A DNA stretch of 38,472 nucleotides from Paenibacillus koleovorans NBRC 103111 (GTDB taxonomy: Bacteria; Bacillota; Bacilli; Paenibacillales; NBRC-103111): the NCBI RefSeq assembly GCF_004000845.1, contig NZ_BIMA01000065.1, forward strand, positions 1 to 38,472, in the 5' to 3' direction. How positions within the stretch are numbered: position 1 is the first letter of the stretch; each line of letters begins with the position of its first letter. Shown here one piece after another: positions 8,572-16,688 of this stretch. The position numbers were made by a program, and so were the translations under genes. The notes under the pieces were generated by a model. The model saw nothing but the letters and a program-made list of their open reading frames with translations. It ran no database searches and had not been told where the DNA came from.

Positions 8572-9341
8572 TGCTGCATATCGAAGGTCTGGTCAAAACT
8601 TATCAAGCGGCTGCCGGGGCGCTTCCCGTTCCGGTGTTGGATATGGACTCTTTTTATATGGGCGAGCAGGAGCAGGTCGCGCTCATCGGGCCAAGCGGCT
8701 CCGGTAAAAGCACGCTGCTGAACATCATCGCCGGCATTGTCCGTCCTACAGCCGGGACGATCACGTTCCGAGGCCATCATATCGAGCGGCTGACCGAGCC
8801 GCAGTTGGACCGTTTCCGTGCGCAGCATATCGGGTATGTGTTCCAGAGCTACAATCTGCTCCCCGGGTTCACGGCGCTCGAGAACGTGCTGGTCGCGATG
8901 CGCTTCAGCATGATGGCGGCTTCCTCCGCCGAGCAGAAGCAGCGCGCGGCGGAGCTGCTGTCCCAGGTCGGGCTGGAGCATCGGCTCCAGCACAAGCCTT
9001 CGCAGCTGAGCGGCGGCGAGCAGCAGCGGGTGTCCATTGCCCGCGCGCTGGCGAACCGCCCGGCCCTGGTGCTGGCCGATGAGCCGACGGCCAGCCTCGA
9101 CTCCGCGAACGCGGAGAAGGTGTTCCGGCTGCTCGGCGACGCCTGCCGGGCGAACGGCGCGGCGCTGCTGCTGTGCAGCCACGATGTCGAGCTGGTTAGA
9201 CAGCTCGGCCGGGTTGTGCCGCTGCGCGAGCTGACCGCCGCTGCTTTTGCTGTGACCGCAGGCGTGGGCGTCGGGGGCGGGGTCGGCGTTGGAGCGGGTG
9301 CGTCCAGGTCCTCCGTATCCGATTCGAGAGAGGTTGGCTGA
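8571..9341 (+). CDS. ABC transporter ATP-binding protein, LolD/MacB type
   Basis: A 256-residue ATPase. Walker A is GPSGSGKST (about residues 42-50), the signature is LSGGEQQRVSIARAL, Walker B is LVLADEPTASLD, and the switch histidine follows in CSHD. This pattern is the LolD/MacB/FtsE subfamily, which powers FtsX-like permeases rather than importers. The start codon overlaps the lipoprotein stop, and the permease gene starts 3 bases after the stop. The last 27 residues are a Gly/Val-rich low-complexity tail, encoded by GC-rich DNA, not usual for the family and perhaps dispensable. Confidence 0.9.
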   Translation: MLHIEGLVKTYQAAAGALPVPVLDMDSFYMGEQEQVALIGPSGSGKSTLLNIIAGIVRPTAGTITFRGHHIERLTEPQLDRFRAQHIGYVFQSYNLLPGFTALENVLVAMRFSMMAASSAEQKQRAAELLSQVGLEHRLQHKPSQLSGGEQQRVSIARALANRPALVLADEPTASLDSANAEKVFRLLGDACRANGAALLLCSHDVELVRQLGRVVPLRELTAAAFAVTAGVGVGGGVGVGAGASRSSVSDSREVG

Positions 9342-9344
9342 CTT

Positions 9345-10763
9345 GTGAATTTGTTGCAGATTGCTTGGCGCAATTTGGAGAATCGGGCTGTACAGACCGT
9401 CATCACCGTAGTCGTCGTGCTGATTGGCGTAGCCATGACCTTGACCGTGCTCATGCTCTCCGGGGGCATCAAGGAAGGCATCGTCCGGGCGAGCGAGCCC
9501 TATGGGATGATTGTCGGTTCGAAGGGGAGCGCCAACCAGCTCATTTTCAACACGATTTTTTTAATGGATCGCCCGCTCGGTAACCTTACGCAGGAGACGT
9601 ATCAGTCGCTGTCGATGGATTCGCGGGTGACGCTGGCCGTGCCTTTTGCGCTGGGGGATAGCTATGAAGGGTTTCGTATCGTGGGGACATCGACTGAATT
9701 TTTTCGGTTGAAGGCAGCTCCGGCGGCTCCAGATTACTTTAGACTGCAGGCGGGCCGGGTGTTTGAGGCGCCATTTGAAGCGGTCATCGGCTCCAAGGTG
9801 GCTCAGGTTGCTGGGCTGCGAGTCGGGGACCGGTTTGTTTCTACGCACGGGGTAGCGGCGTCAGTGGAGGAGGAGCGGCATGAGGAGCATCCTTTCACAG
9901 TTGTGGGAGTGCTGGACCGGGTGTCGGCTCCTTCGGACAAAGGCATCTATGTGAGCATGGACAGCTACTGGGAGAGCCATGAGGCGCATGAGGCGCATGG
10001 GGCAGATGAGGCGGATGAGGCGGATGCTAGAGCTCCGGGTGCGACGGGTACATGGGATACGGTGAGTTCGCCTGGTGTACCAGGAGTATCCAAGACATCA
10101 AGCCCATCTGGCGCAGCTGGTGAATCAGGGGGATCGGGTGCGACGGTTGCATCAGGAACATCGAGAGCATTTGGCGAATCGGGTGCTGGAGCGTCCGGCG
10201 GGGCCGAGGAGAATGAAGCGAAGCAGGGAGTTACCGCGGTGCTCGTGAAGCCCAAGAGCTACGTCGACCTCATGCAGATGTACCAAGAGATTAATAGAGG
10301 TCATGAAGCGCAAGCTGTTTTTCCGGGGCAAGTGATAGCCGAAGTGTTCGATATGATGGGAAGCGGTGAGCAAATACTTCGGTATGTCAGCTACGTGGTG
10401 CTCGGGATGGCGGGGTTGACGATTGTGCTGGCTTTGTACGGCTCGGCGGTGGAACGGCGGCGCACAGTGTCTATCCTGAGAGCGATCGGCGCAGGCCGGC
10501 GGTCGATTGTAACGATCGTTTTGCTGGAGACCGCGTTGGTGGTCGTGCTCGGCTGTATCGGGGGGATGGCGTGCGGGGTTTTGTTTACTGGGCTGCTGTC
10601 CATATATCTCGGGACGCAGTTGTCCATTACGGTGTCCGTCGTGTATAGCTGGGAGCTGCTTGGGGTTGTGGCGAGCGTGGCGCTCGTCGGTATCGGAGCC
10701 GGCATTTTGCCGGCGGTTAGCGCCTATCGTACGGAAACGGCACGGTATTTGAACGCGATGTGA
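9345..10763 (+). CDS. FtsX-like ABC permease with a low-complexity extracellular insert
   Basis: A 472-residue permease with the MacB/LolC topology: one N-terminal membrane segment (about residues 17-41), a large extracellular domain, then three C-terminal segments (about residues 345-460). The start is GTG, 3 bases after the ATPase stop. The sequence SILRAIGAGRRSIVTIVLLE is the characteristic FtsX motif between the second and third segments. Residues about 205-295 are an odd insert rich in Ala, Gly, Ser, Asp and Glu, beginning with a tandem HEAHEAHGADEADEADA run. Together with the upstream ATPase and lipoprotein it probably forms an export, lipoprotein-handling or metal-related system; cargo unknown. 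Confidence 0.85.
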   Translation: MNLLQIAWRNLENRAVQTVITVVVVLIGVAMTLTVLMLSGGIKEGIVRASEPYGMIVGSKGSANQLIFNTIFLMDRPLGNLTQETYQSLSMDSRVTLAVPFALGDSYEGFRIVGTSTEFFRLKAAPAAPDYFRLQAGRVFEAPFEAVIGSKVAQVAGLRVGDRFVSTHGVAASVEEERHEEHPFTVVGVLDRVSAPSDKGIYVSMDSYWESHEAHEAHGADEADEADARAPGATGTWDTVSSPGVPGVSKTSSPSGAAGESGGSGATVASGTSRAFGESGAGASGGAEENEAKQGVTAVLVKPKSYVDLMQMYQEINRGHEAQAVFPGQVIAEVFDMMGSGEQILRYVSYVVLGMAGLTIVLALYGSAVERRRTVSILRAIGAGRRSIVTIVLLETALVVVLGCIGGMACGVLFTGLLSIYLGTQLSITVSVVYSWELLGVVASVALVGIGAGILPAVSAYRTETARYLNAM

Positions 10764-10780
10764 TCGTGTGTGGATGAGGA

Positions 10781-10811
10781 AGAGGTTGCCTGGACGGGCG
10801 GCCTCTTTTTT
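10781..10811 (+). terminator. Rho-independent terminator after the ABC cluster
   Basis: AGAGGTTGCC pairs fully with GGCGGCCTCT (two G-U pairs) around a 6-base loop and runs into six T residues. It ends the phosphatase/lipoprotein/ABC transcription unit. Confidence 0.9.
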
Positions 10812-10944
10812 GCAGAGCGCGTCTATTATAGCCGAGCTAGGCACAACTAATTGATGAAAGTTCAATCGAGGTAAGAGCCAAGTCGCCTCGTAGCTGACAG
10901 GCAGCTGGAGGAGAGATCCGCCCTGTGACAAAGTAACGTTCTTG

Positions 10945-10970
10945 TTTTCAATCCATTCACCCGCACGGGT
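10945..10970 (-). repeat. Orphan degenerate CRISPR repeat
   Basis: TTTTCAATCCATTCACCCG followed by CACGGGT matches most of the reverse-complement type I-C repeat of the array at 11440, but the GTCGC end has decayed. It lies 470 bases beyond the trailer end of that array and in the same orientation, so it is plausibly a stranded relic of a once longer array. Confidence 0.55.
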
Positions 10971-11070
10971 CAATGTTATCAGGTTAAGGATTATAAGCGC
11001 ACTCGTTCGCTATGCGGAGTCGATGAAGCTATTGAAGGGGATCGGAGTGCCTCGCCAGGCCGAACTCGGT

Positions 11071-11251
11071 GCGGACACAGAATACCTTATTTGGTCTGAA
11101 AGCAGCTGGACTGCTTAGTTAGCGGACACAGATGCTCTTATTTGCCCGTCCTCCCACTCCAAACCTCCCTTTTGACCCAAATAACGAATCGTATGTCCGC
11201 TCCCCCAGTAAAATAGCCCTTTTGTTCACACATAAGGGCCGTACGGTCCGC
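11071..11251. repeat. Cluster of four 23-bp dispersed repeats, two direct and two inverted
   Basis: Copies are at 11071-11093 (+), 11122-11144 (+), 11178-11200 (-) and 11229-11251 (-). Each begins GCGGAC and three end TTATTTG (the fourth TTATGTG), with about ten variable bases between. The + + - - layout resembles REP/BIME clusters. The wider non-coding stretch 10812-11439 holds only this cluster and the orphan CRISPR repeat; I see no gene in it. Confidence 0.6.
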
Positions 11252-11439
11252 TTACGTGCTGCCGGGTTTAAATAGTCGCCCTTCCCGGAACGATCAGACA
11301 GATTCGGTATCGGTTGGAGGCACAATCATATCGGCTTCGTGGCTCCTATTCGGATTCCCTCTCAAACTCCAGGCTGGATGCTGGAGCCGCTAACCTGACA
11401 ACGTCCCTCGCCGCGCGCCTTCAGCGTCTCGGTCGCCGT

Positions 11440-11937
11440 ATTTCAATCCACTCACCCACACGGGGTGCGACAAGCTATTTAGAGTATCTCCAGTTGCAAG
11501 CAGAATTTCAATCCACGCACCCACACGGGGTGCGACTTCCAGCATGATCGTAACGAGCGCTGCGTAGTTATATTTCAATCCACGCACCCCGCACGGGTGC
11601 GACATCGCGGAGCTATCGGCATACTCAATGCAATTCTTATTTCAATCCACGCACCCGCACAGGGTGCGACTGAATATATGACGAAAATTGACTGCATTAG
11701 CTGAATTTCAATCCACGCACCCGCACAGGGTGCGACAAGTCGTCAGAGTGACGTCGGCAGATGGTACGAAATTTCAATCCACGCACCCGCACAGGGTGCG
11801 ACGCGGCAGAGCAGGCCGCGCAACAAGGTCAGGTACAAATTTCAATCCACGCACCCGCACAGGGTGCGACGAAAATACATTTTCTTCATTAGTGAAGTCA
11901 TTTAAATTTCAATCCACGCACCCGCACAGGGTGCGAC
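11440..11937 (-). CRISPR. Small type I-C array, 8 repeats, minus strand
   Basis: Eight 32-bp repeats start at 11440, 11505, 11572, 11639, 11705, 11771, 11839 and 11906, with seven spacers of 33-36 bp. Read on the minus strand, each begins GTCGCACCC and ends GTGGATTGAAAT, the type I-C pattern. The five leader-proximal copies (right side) are identical and differ from the large array by a single loop base (T for C). The three leader-distal copies vary: 11572 has a shifted loop, 11505 has GTGTG in the loop, and 11440 also has a stem mismatch. Decay at the trailer end is the normal direction. The repeats should still be recognised by the I-C Cas5c encoded at 16689. Confidence 0.95.
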
Positions 11938-12098
11938 AGCGAAAAACAATCATAAAATCCCAATAAAGGCATAAATCGGAGCGACAATCAATCAACTCAC
12001 GTTATAGACCTTCTCTTCGACATTGGAATTTTACAATTCCTTGCAAAAACGTGGTGCGAACCGTCCGGCAACTTCGTGTACGCTTGGGGTTCGCACCA
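11938..12098 (-). promoter_or_regulatory. Leader of the small CRISPR array
   Basis: Read on the minus strand, the sequence directly before the first repeat ends ATTGTTTTTCGCT, identical to the anchor before the large array. ATTGGG-ATTTT upstream is also shared. TTGATT and TTTATT 18 bp apart could be a promoter. Further out, TGGTGCGAACC (12052-12062) and GGTTCGCACCA (12088-12098) form a perfect 11-bp inverted repeat, the same hairpin as at 22201-22247. This leader is therefore homologous to the active one and inverted relative to it. Confidence 0.8.
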
Positions 12099-12136
12099 TG
12101 TGCAGGTACTACAGAACCAGTGTTTTTTCCGGATTC

Positions 12137-12211
12137 CAATCGCAAGCTGCCCTGAGCCGGGTCAATTACCGTCTGGAGCTTCAGCTTCAACACTTTGAAT
12201 GGGGCAGTGTC
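12137..12211 (-). pseudogene. cas2: Remnant of a cas2 gene (25 codons)
   Basis: On the minus strand this 75-base piece aligns without gaps to codons 44-68 of the intact cas2 at 21900. By eye 56 of 75 bases and 17 of 25 residues match, including FK.LKLKL..VIDP.Q.SLR. Both ends are lost: a stop lies upstream in frame, and the cas2 C-terminus is deleted up to the leader hairpin. Many of the 19 differences are synonymous, so the two copies diverged as working genes before this one decayed. It lies in the correct position and direction before the small array's leader. Confidence 0.8.
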
Positions 12212-12397
12212 TATTCTCTTGCTTCTTACTCTGCCACGTCATTCACTTAGAAACTATTTCCTAACATCCTCTTTCATGATAACAGCACCATTCTCTTTTT
12301 TCAAAAAATCTCTTGGTTTATTGACTTCATATTAATCAGCGCAAGGACCCCATGTAGTCAGCGGCTGCCGCTTCGCCTTCTCGGCAGGCTATTTCTA

Positions 12398-12934
12398 TCA
12401 GGGCAGCAGCTTCCGGATTTCCTCCTGCAGGGAGTGCTCGGTGACCGGGCCCAGAACGCGATGAGCAATGAACCCCTTGCGGTCGATGAAATAGGTGGTC
12501 GGCACTTGGACGATGCGGTACGATTCGGTGGCTGCCATAGTGTGGTCGAGCAGGACAGGCAGGGTTAGGCGGTTCTCGGCGATAAAGCGGTTAACCTCGG
12601 TTAGCCGGTCCTTCCCGGTCAGATTGACGGTGATAATGTCGACCTGGTCCCGATACTGCGCGTACAGTTGCTCCAGCACGGGCATTTCGCTCTTGCAAGG
12701 CTCGCACCAGCTAGCCCAAAAGTTGAGTAGCATAGGTTTACCACCTTTGCCGGGGATGATGTCGCGTAGTTGGGTGGGGGTCAATTGGGAAAGGGAGAAG
12801 AGGCTGGGAGCTTTGGCCCCGATGTGGGTATTGGTCGCCCCTGCGCTGATGCTCGGATGGTTAATGTGGTTTACTATTGTGAACGCTGTAAGTCCCAGCA
12901 GGAGGAGGCTTAGCAGCCAGGCTCTTTTTTTCAT
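12398..12934 (-). CDS. TlpA/ResA-like membrane-anchored thiol-disulfide oxidoreductase
   Basis: A 178-residue thioredoxin-fold protein. A hydrophobic N-terminal segment (residues 5-21) is probably an uncleaved anchor or signal peptide placing the domain outside the membrane. The catalytic motif is WCEPC with C77 and C80, within LLNFWASWCEPCKSEMP, and the cis-proline loop is VQVPTTYFID. Family members reduce or exchange disulfides in secreted proteins or in cytochrome c maturation; the partner here is unknown. It is transcribed away from the WYL gene, with AAAGGAA before its start. It sits between the relic CRISPR locus and the cas genes with no obvious functional link. Confidence 0.88.
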   Translation of the reverse strand: MKKRAWLLSLLLLGLTAFTIVNHINHPSISAGATNTHIGAKAPSLFSLSQLTPTQLRDIIPGKGGKPMLLNFWASWCEPCKSEMPVLEQLYAQYRDQVDIITVNLTGKDRLTEVNRFIAENRLTLPVLLDHTMAATESYRIVQVPTTYFIDRKGFIAHRVLGPVTEHSLQEEIRKLLP

Positions 12935-13150
12935 GCGGTGGTTCCTTTCGGTCCGAAGGTGGGTAGCTGAATTGGATTGAGTTTAGTATAGCGGGCGAGT
13001 GTTAAGTGGATTGGGACGTTTTGTTGAGGTTGTGTAAAGGGTGGGGTGCTCTTCGAGAAAGAGGGCAAACAACTGGTATCTTGTAATAGAGGAAAATGTT
13101 GGGCTGTGTCGAAGTGTATCAAAAACCGCCCTTGGTAAGGAGAAACAAAA

Positions 13151-14101
13151 ATGATCGATAAAGTGATTCGTCTCTATCACATTATTAATGCCATCCAAGC
13201 ACAGCCTGGTATTTCTGCAGCGGACCTGGCTTTCAAGTGCGAGGTCGACGTTCGAACCATTTACAGGGATTTACGATTGCTCGATTCCATTGCTCCTATT
13301 ACTAACGAAGGCAAAGGGACCGGTTACCGATTTATAGGGAAATTCTTCATGCATCCACTCAACTTTACGGAGCAGGAAGCGTTGGCTTTCTCGCTATTGC
13401 CTTCCGTAGTAGACGAAGACAAACTGCCGCCTGGTTTCCAGACAGCGTACGACAAAGTAATGGCTACCCATACAATCGATAAAACCCGCAACAGCAGCAT
13501 GCTTGAAAGTATCACAAATATCATCCAGATGGGGACTCCCGCTTACCGTAAAGAAAGTCGGAATTTTCTACAGCCTATCATTCGAGCCATACTAGAACAA
13601 AAGACGATCCTGACCCTCTACCGTACCCAATCTCGAAATGAGACGTCGGAAAGAGAAATAGCCCCCTACTACTTGGTTCCCCGCGAACAACGATTTTACT
13701 TGATTGGCTACTGTTATTTGAAGAAGGATATTCGAACATTCCGGATCAGCCGATTTCTAGCGGTAGAACTAACTACCCGAATATTCGATAAAGGGGACTT
13801 CAGTATTAAGCGGTATTTGCGAAACACCTGGTCAATCGAGCAAGGAGCTAGGGAGATTACTTTTAAAGTAAGGTTCAGTAAGGAGGTTGCGCGAAATATT
13901 AAAGAAGAAGAACTGTTCGTTCATCCCCGCATAAAGGACTTGAAGGATGGGAGCATGCTGTTCGAAGTAACAGTGAACAATGAGAAGGAATTTATTCGTT
14001 GGATCTTGCAGTATGGGCCGGAGGCGGAAATTCTGGAACCTGTATCGGTAAGAAATCTATTGCGGGATCAAATTACAACATGGCTGCAACTGTATCAATA
14101 A
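13151..14101 (+). CDS. WYL-domain transcriptional regulator, directly upstream of cas3
   Basis: A 316-residue regulator. Residues 1-60 form a winged helix-turn-helix (AADLAFKCEVDVRTIYRDLR). Residues about 150-215 are a WYL domain, a ligand-sensing Sm-like fold, with PYYLVPREQRFYLIGYCYLK and RTFRISRF; the signature W is replaced by F (FYL). A C-terminal WCX-like region follows. A strong AAGGAG site lies 7 bases before the ATG. The gene ends 115 bases before cas3 in the same direction. WYL proteins are known regulators of CRISPR and other defence loci in several bacteria, so control of the cas operon is a reasonable inference but not shown here. Confidence 0.88.
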   Translation: MIDKVIRLYHIINAIQAQPGISAADLAFKCEVDVRTIYRDLRLLDSIAPITNEGKGTGYRFIGKFFMHPLNFTEQEALAFSLLPSVVDEDKLPPGFQTAYDKVMATHTIDKTRNSSMLESITNIIQMGTPAYRKESRNFLQPIIRAILEQKTILTLYRTQSRNETSEREIAPYYLVPREQRFYLIGYCYLKKDIRTFRISRFLAVELTTRIFDKGDFSIKRYLRNTWSIEQGAREITFKVRFSKEVARNIKEEELFVHPRIKDLKDGSMLFEVTVNNEKEFIRWILQYGPEAEILEPVSVRNLLRDQITTWLQLYQ

Positions 14102-14216
14102 TACGAACATATTTTCGCTGACAACCTGTTGAGAATACTCTGAACTATACTAGGGACAGTAGCTCGGAAATAGCAGGCAGGACTCGAAACCGTGAATTTT
14201 AACAGGGGGAAAAGAG
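14102..14216 (+). promoter_or_regulatory. Upstream region of the cas operon
   Basis: The 115-base gap between the regulator and cas3 contains TATACT at 14146-14151, a fair -10 box, but no -35 at proper distance, so activation by a regulator is possible. CAACCTGTTG at 14122-14131 is a small inverted repeat that could be an operator. The GGGGGA before the cas3 start serves as ribosome site. All of this is weak. Confidence 0.3.
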
Positions 14217-16649
14217 ATGGAGTTTATCGCCCACATTCGCGAGAAGGATCGACATATTCAAAGCGTGAAAGAACACTTGCTGAGGGTGAAAGAGTTAGCG
14301 GAAACGTACGGCCTAAAAATTGGCGTTTCGCATATAGCAGGTCTTGCCGGTCTCCTTCATGATCTGGGGAAGTATACCGTTGAATTCCGCAACTATATCC
14401 TGGAGGCCGTAGCCAATCCTGATGCCCCGCCAAAAAGAGGAAGTGTCGATCATTCCACGGCCGGCGGCAAGCTGTTGAATGAGTGGTTTCACAAGGTGAT
14501 TCCTCCGGACCGCAACGCCTGGATGCTCGCCGAGGTGGTCGGGAACGCGATCATTTCCCACCATTCTTATCTGCATGATTTTCTGAACAATAGCTTGGAG
14601 TCGGATTACTTACGGCGCGTAAGGGATAAGGAGTTGCCCGGATTCCATGAGGCTATGAAGCATTTTTTTGCTGATGTTATGAGTGAGGCGGATTTTCGTA
14701 TCTACGTTCGGGAGGCAGCGAGGGAAGTGGCGGTCTTCTTACAAAGGCCCTTCCCAGGAAGTTACGAGAGCAAGCTGATGTTCTTAACCAAGTTTGTATT
14801 TAGTGCCCTAATAGACGCCGATCGGACAAACACGAGAATGTTTGAAGCCGATCGGGCCGCAGAACCGGAGCTGGATCATGGAGAACTGTTCCGAGGGTAT
14901 TACGAGAAATTAATGATGAAGATCAACGGTTACCAGACGCAGGATCAGAAGGGAGCGTCGATTAACCGGCTGCGCAGGGAAATGTCCGATCGCTGTGAGG
15001 AATTTGCAGATAAAGAATCGGGGATTTACACCTTATCCATCCCGACCGGTGGCGGGAAGACTTTGGCCAGCTTCAGATATGCGCTTCAACACGCCATCCG
15101 GCACAAGAAGAAGCACATCGTTTATGTGGTTCCGTACACCACCATCATTGAGCAGAACGCGGAGGAGATCCGCCGTATCATTCAGGATGACGCCCATTTA
15201 CTGGAGCATCATTCGAATGTCGTGGACGACCAGGACGATGAGGACGAGGATGAGGACGGACGAATCAATGTGCGGCAGAAGCTGAAGCTGGCTAAGGACA
15301 ACTGGGATTCACCGATTGTGTTCACGACGATGGTGCAGTTTTTGAACGTGTTCTATGCCAAAGGCAGTCGGAATATTCGCAGGCTTCACAACATGTGCGA
15401 GGCCGTGGTGGTGTTCGACGAGGTGCAGAAAGTGCCGACCCGGTGCGTCTCGCTGTTCAACCAAGCGCTGAACTTCCTGAAAGCCTATGGGAACTCGAGT
15501 CTTGTCTTGTGCACAGCTACTCAGCCCGAGTTGAATTACGTAGAGCACAAGCTTGACATTGCGGCGGATGCAGAGATTGTCGAGCAGTTGGATCAAGTGA
15601 TACAGGCGTTCAAGCGGGTCGAGATCCTGGATAAGGCTACGGACGAGACGTTCAATAACGGGAAACTGGCTGATTTCATAGAGGAACAGCTGGAGAAGGT
15701 GCAGAGCGTTCTTGTAATTCTGAACACGAAAACCGTGGTGAAGAGACTGTACGATCAATTGAAGATTGACGGCGTTCCGAAGTATCACTTGAGCACTTCG
15801 ATGTGCGCCGCGCACCGCAACCGCATTCTGGGGCAGGTCAAGGAGCATCTGGCCAATCGGGAAAAAGTGGTCTGTATCAGCACGCAGCTGATTGAGGCGG
15901 GGGTGGATGTGAGCTTTGACTGTGTGATCCGTTCGCTTGCGGGCCTGGATTCGATCGCACAAGCGGCGGGGCGCTGCAACCGGCATGGGCTGCGCGAGGT
16001 GCAGCAGGTGTACGTGATTGACCATGAAGAGGAAAATTTGAAGCATTTGGGCGAGATCAGGGCGGGCAAGCAGGAGGCGCGCAAAATTCTCATCGATCTG
16101 AAGCGCGATCCGAACAGCCACGGCGGCCATCTGCTGTCCGTTCAGGCCATGTCCAAATACTTCAAGGAGTTTTACTCTGCCTTTGAAAGTGACTTGAACT
16201 ATCCGGTCCTCGCGCTGCGGAAAAGTATCGTGGACCTGCTGACCATGTCGGTAAAGCACGAAGACTCGTATGCGAGAGCTTACGCCGCGCATAATCGCAA
16301 TGCCCAGCTGCCGTTATTCATTACAAACAGCTACAGAACGGCTGCCGAGCATTTCCAAGTGATCGACTCTCTTACGATCTCCGTGATTGTGCCATATGGC
16401 GAAGAGGGCAAAGAGATCATAGCTAGGCTGAACGGCAATGAATCGATTGAAGACCTGTCGCGTTTGTTGCGGAAAGTTCAGCAGTATACGATCAATCTGT
16501 TTCGTTATGAGCGCGATAGCTTGGCGAAGAACGATGGCATTGTCAGCTTGTTGAACGGGAAGGTTTGGGCGTTGAAGGAGAGTGCTTATAACGAGAAGTT
16601 CGGCTTGGACCTGGACAATGACGGCGGGTTTGAGTTTGGAATGATTTAG
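14217..16649 (+). CDS. cas3: Cas3, type I-C HD nuclease-helicase
   Basis: An 810-residue effector that Cascade recruits to unwind and shred target DNA. The N-terminal HD nuclease has H20, H48-D49 (GLLHDLGKY) and the downstream histidines in ISHHSYL. The superfamily 2 helicase follows: Walker A IPTGGGKT at residues 275-282, DEVQ box at 401-404, CTATQPEL as motif III, and the C-terminal helicase motifs STQLIEAGVDVSFD and AAGRCNRHG. Length and order match type I-C Cas3. Residues about 336-350 include a run of acidic residues (DDQDDEDEDED) between helicase motifs, an unusual charged loop. It is the first gene of the cas operon, with 39 bases to the cas5c start. Confidence 0.97.
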   Translation: MEFIAHIREKDRHIQSVKEHLLRVKELAETYGLKIGVSHIAGLAGLLHDLGKYTVEFRNYILEAVANPDAPPKRGSVDHSTAGGKLLNEWFHKVIPPDRNAWMLAEVVGNAIISHHSYLHDFLNNSLESDYLRRVRDKELPGFHEAMKHFFADVMSEADFRIYVREAAREVAVFLQRPFPGSYESKLMFLTKFVFSALIDADRTNTRMFEADRAAEPELDHGELFRGYYEKLMMKINGYQTQDQKGASINRLRREMSDRCEEFADKESGIYTLSIPTGGGKTLASFRYALQHAIRHKKKHIVYVVPYTTIIEQNAEEIRRIIQDDAHLLEHHSNVVDDQDDEDEDEDGRINVRQKLKLAKDNWDSPIVFTTMVQFLNVFYAKGSRNIRRLHNMCEAVVVFDEVQKVPTRCVSLFNQALNFLKAYGNSSLVLCTATQPELNYVEHKLDIAADAEIVEQLDQVIQAFKRVEILDKATDETFNNGKLADFIEEQLEKVQSVLVILNTKTVVKRLYDQLKIDGVPKYHLSTSMCAAHRNRILGQVKEHLANREKVVCISTQLIEAGVDVSFDCVIRSLAGLDSIAQAAGRCNRHGLREVQQVYVIDHEEENLKHLGEIRAGKQEARKILIDLKRDPNSHGGHLLSVQAMSKYFKEFYSAFESDLNYPVLALRKSIVDLLTMSVKHEDSYARAYAAHNRNAQLPLFITNSYRTAAEHFQVIDSLTISVIVPYGEEGKEIIARLNGNESIEDLSRLLRKVQQYTINLFRYERDSLAKNDGIVSLLNGKVWALKESAYNEKFGLDLDNDGGFEFGMI

Positions 16650-16673
16650 GTTGTTAATAGTCTCTTACTTAGA

Positions 16674-16683
16674 AAGGAGGTGA
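16674..16683 (+). promoter_or_regulatory. Ribosome binding site deciding the cas5c start
   Basis: AAGGAGGTGA is a near-perfect Shine-Dalgarno sequence. It overlaps an in-frame GTG at 16680, which therefore cannot be the start, and places initiation at TTG 16689. Confidence 0.8.
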
Positions 16684-16688
16684 ATCTA

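Noticed and set aside
11314-11966. Open frames across the small array
   Set aside because: These too are repeat translations; the region is fully explained by the array.
12002-12193. A 63-codon minus-strand open frame as a gene
   Set aside because: Its first codons are the cas2 remnant and the rest runs through the leader hairpin, so it is not an independent gene.
16680-16688. GTG at 16680 as the cas5c start
   Set aside because: It lies inside the Shine-Dalgarno sequence; TTG 16689 gives proper spacing and places Y46, K116 and H117 at the known numbers.
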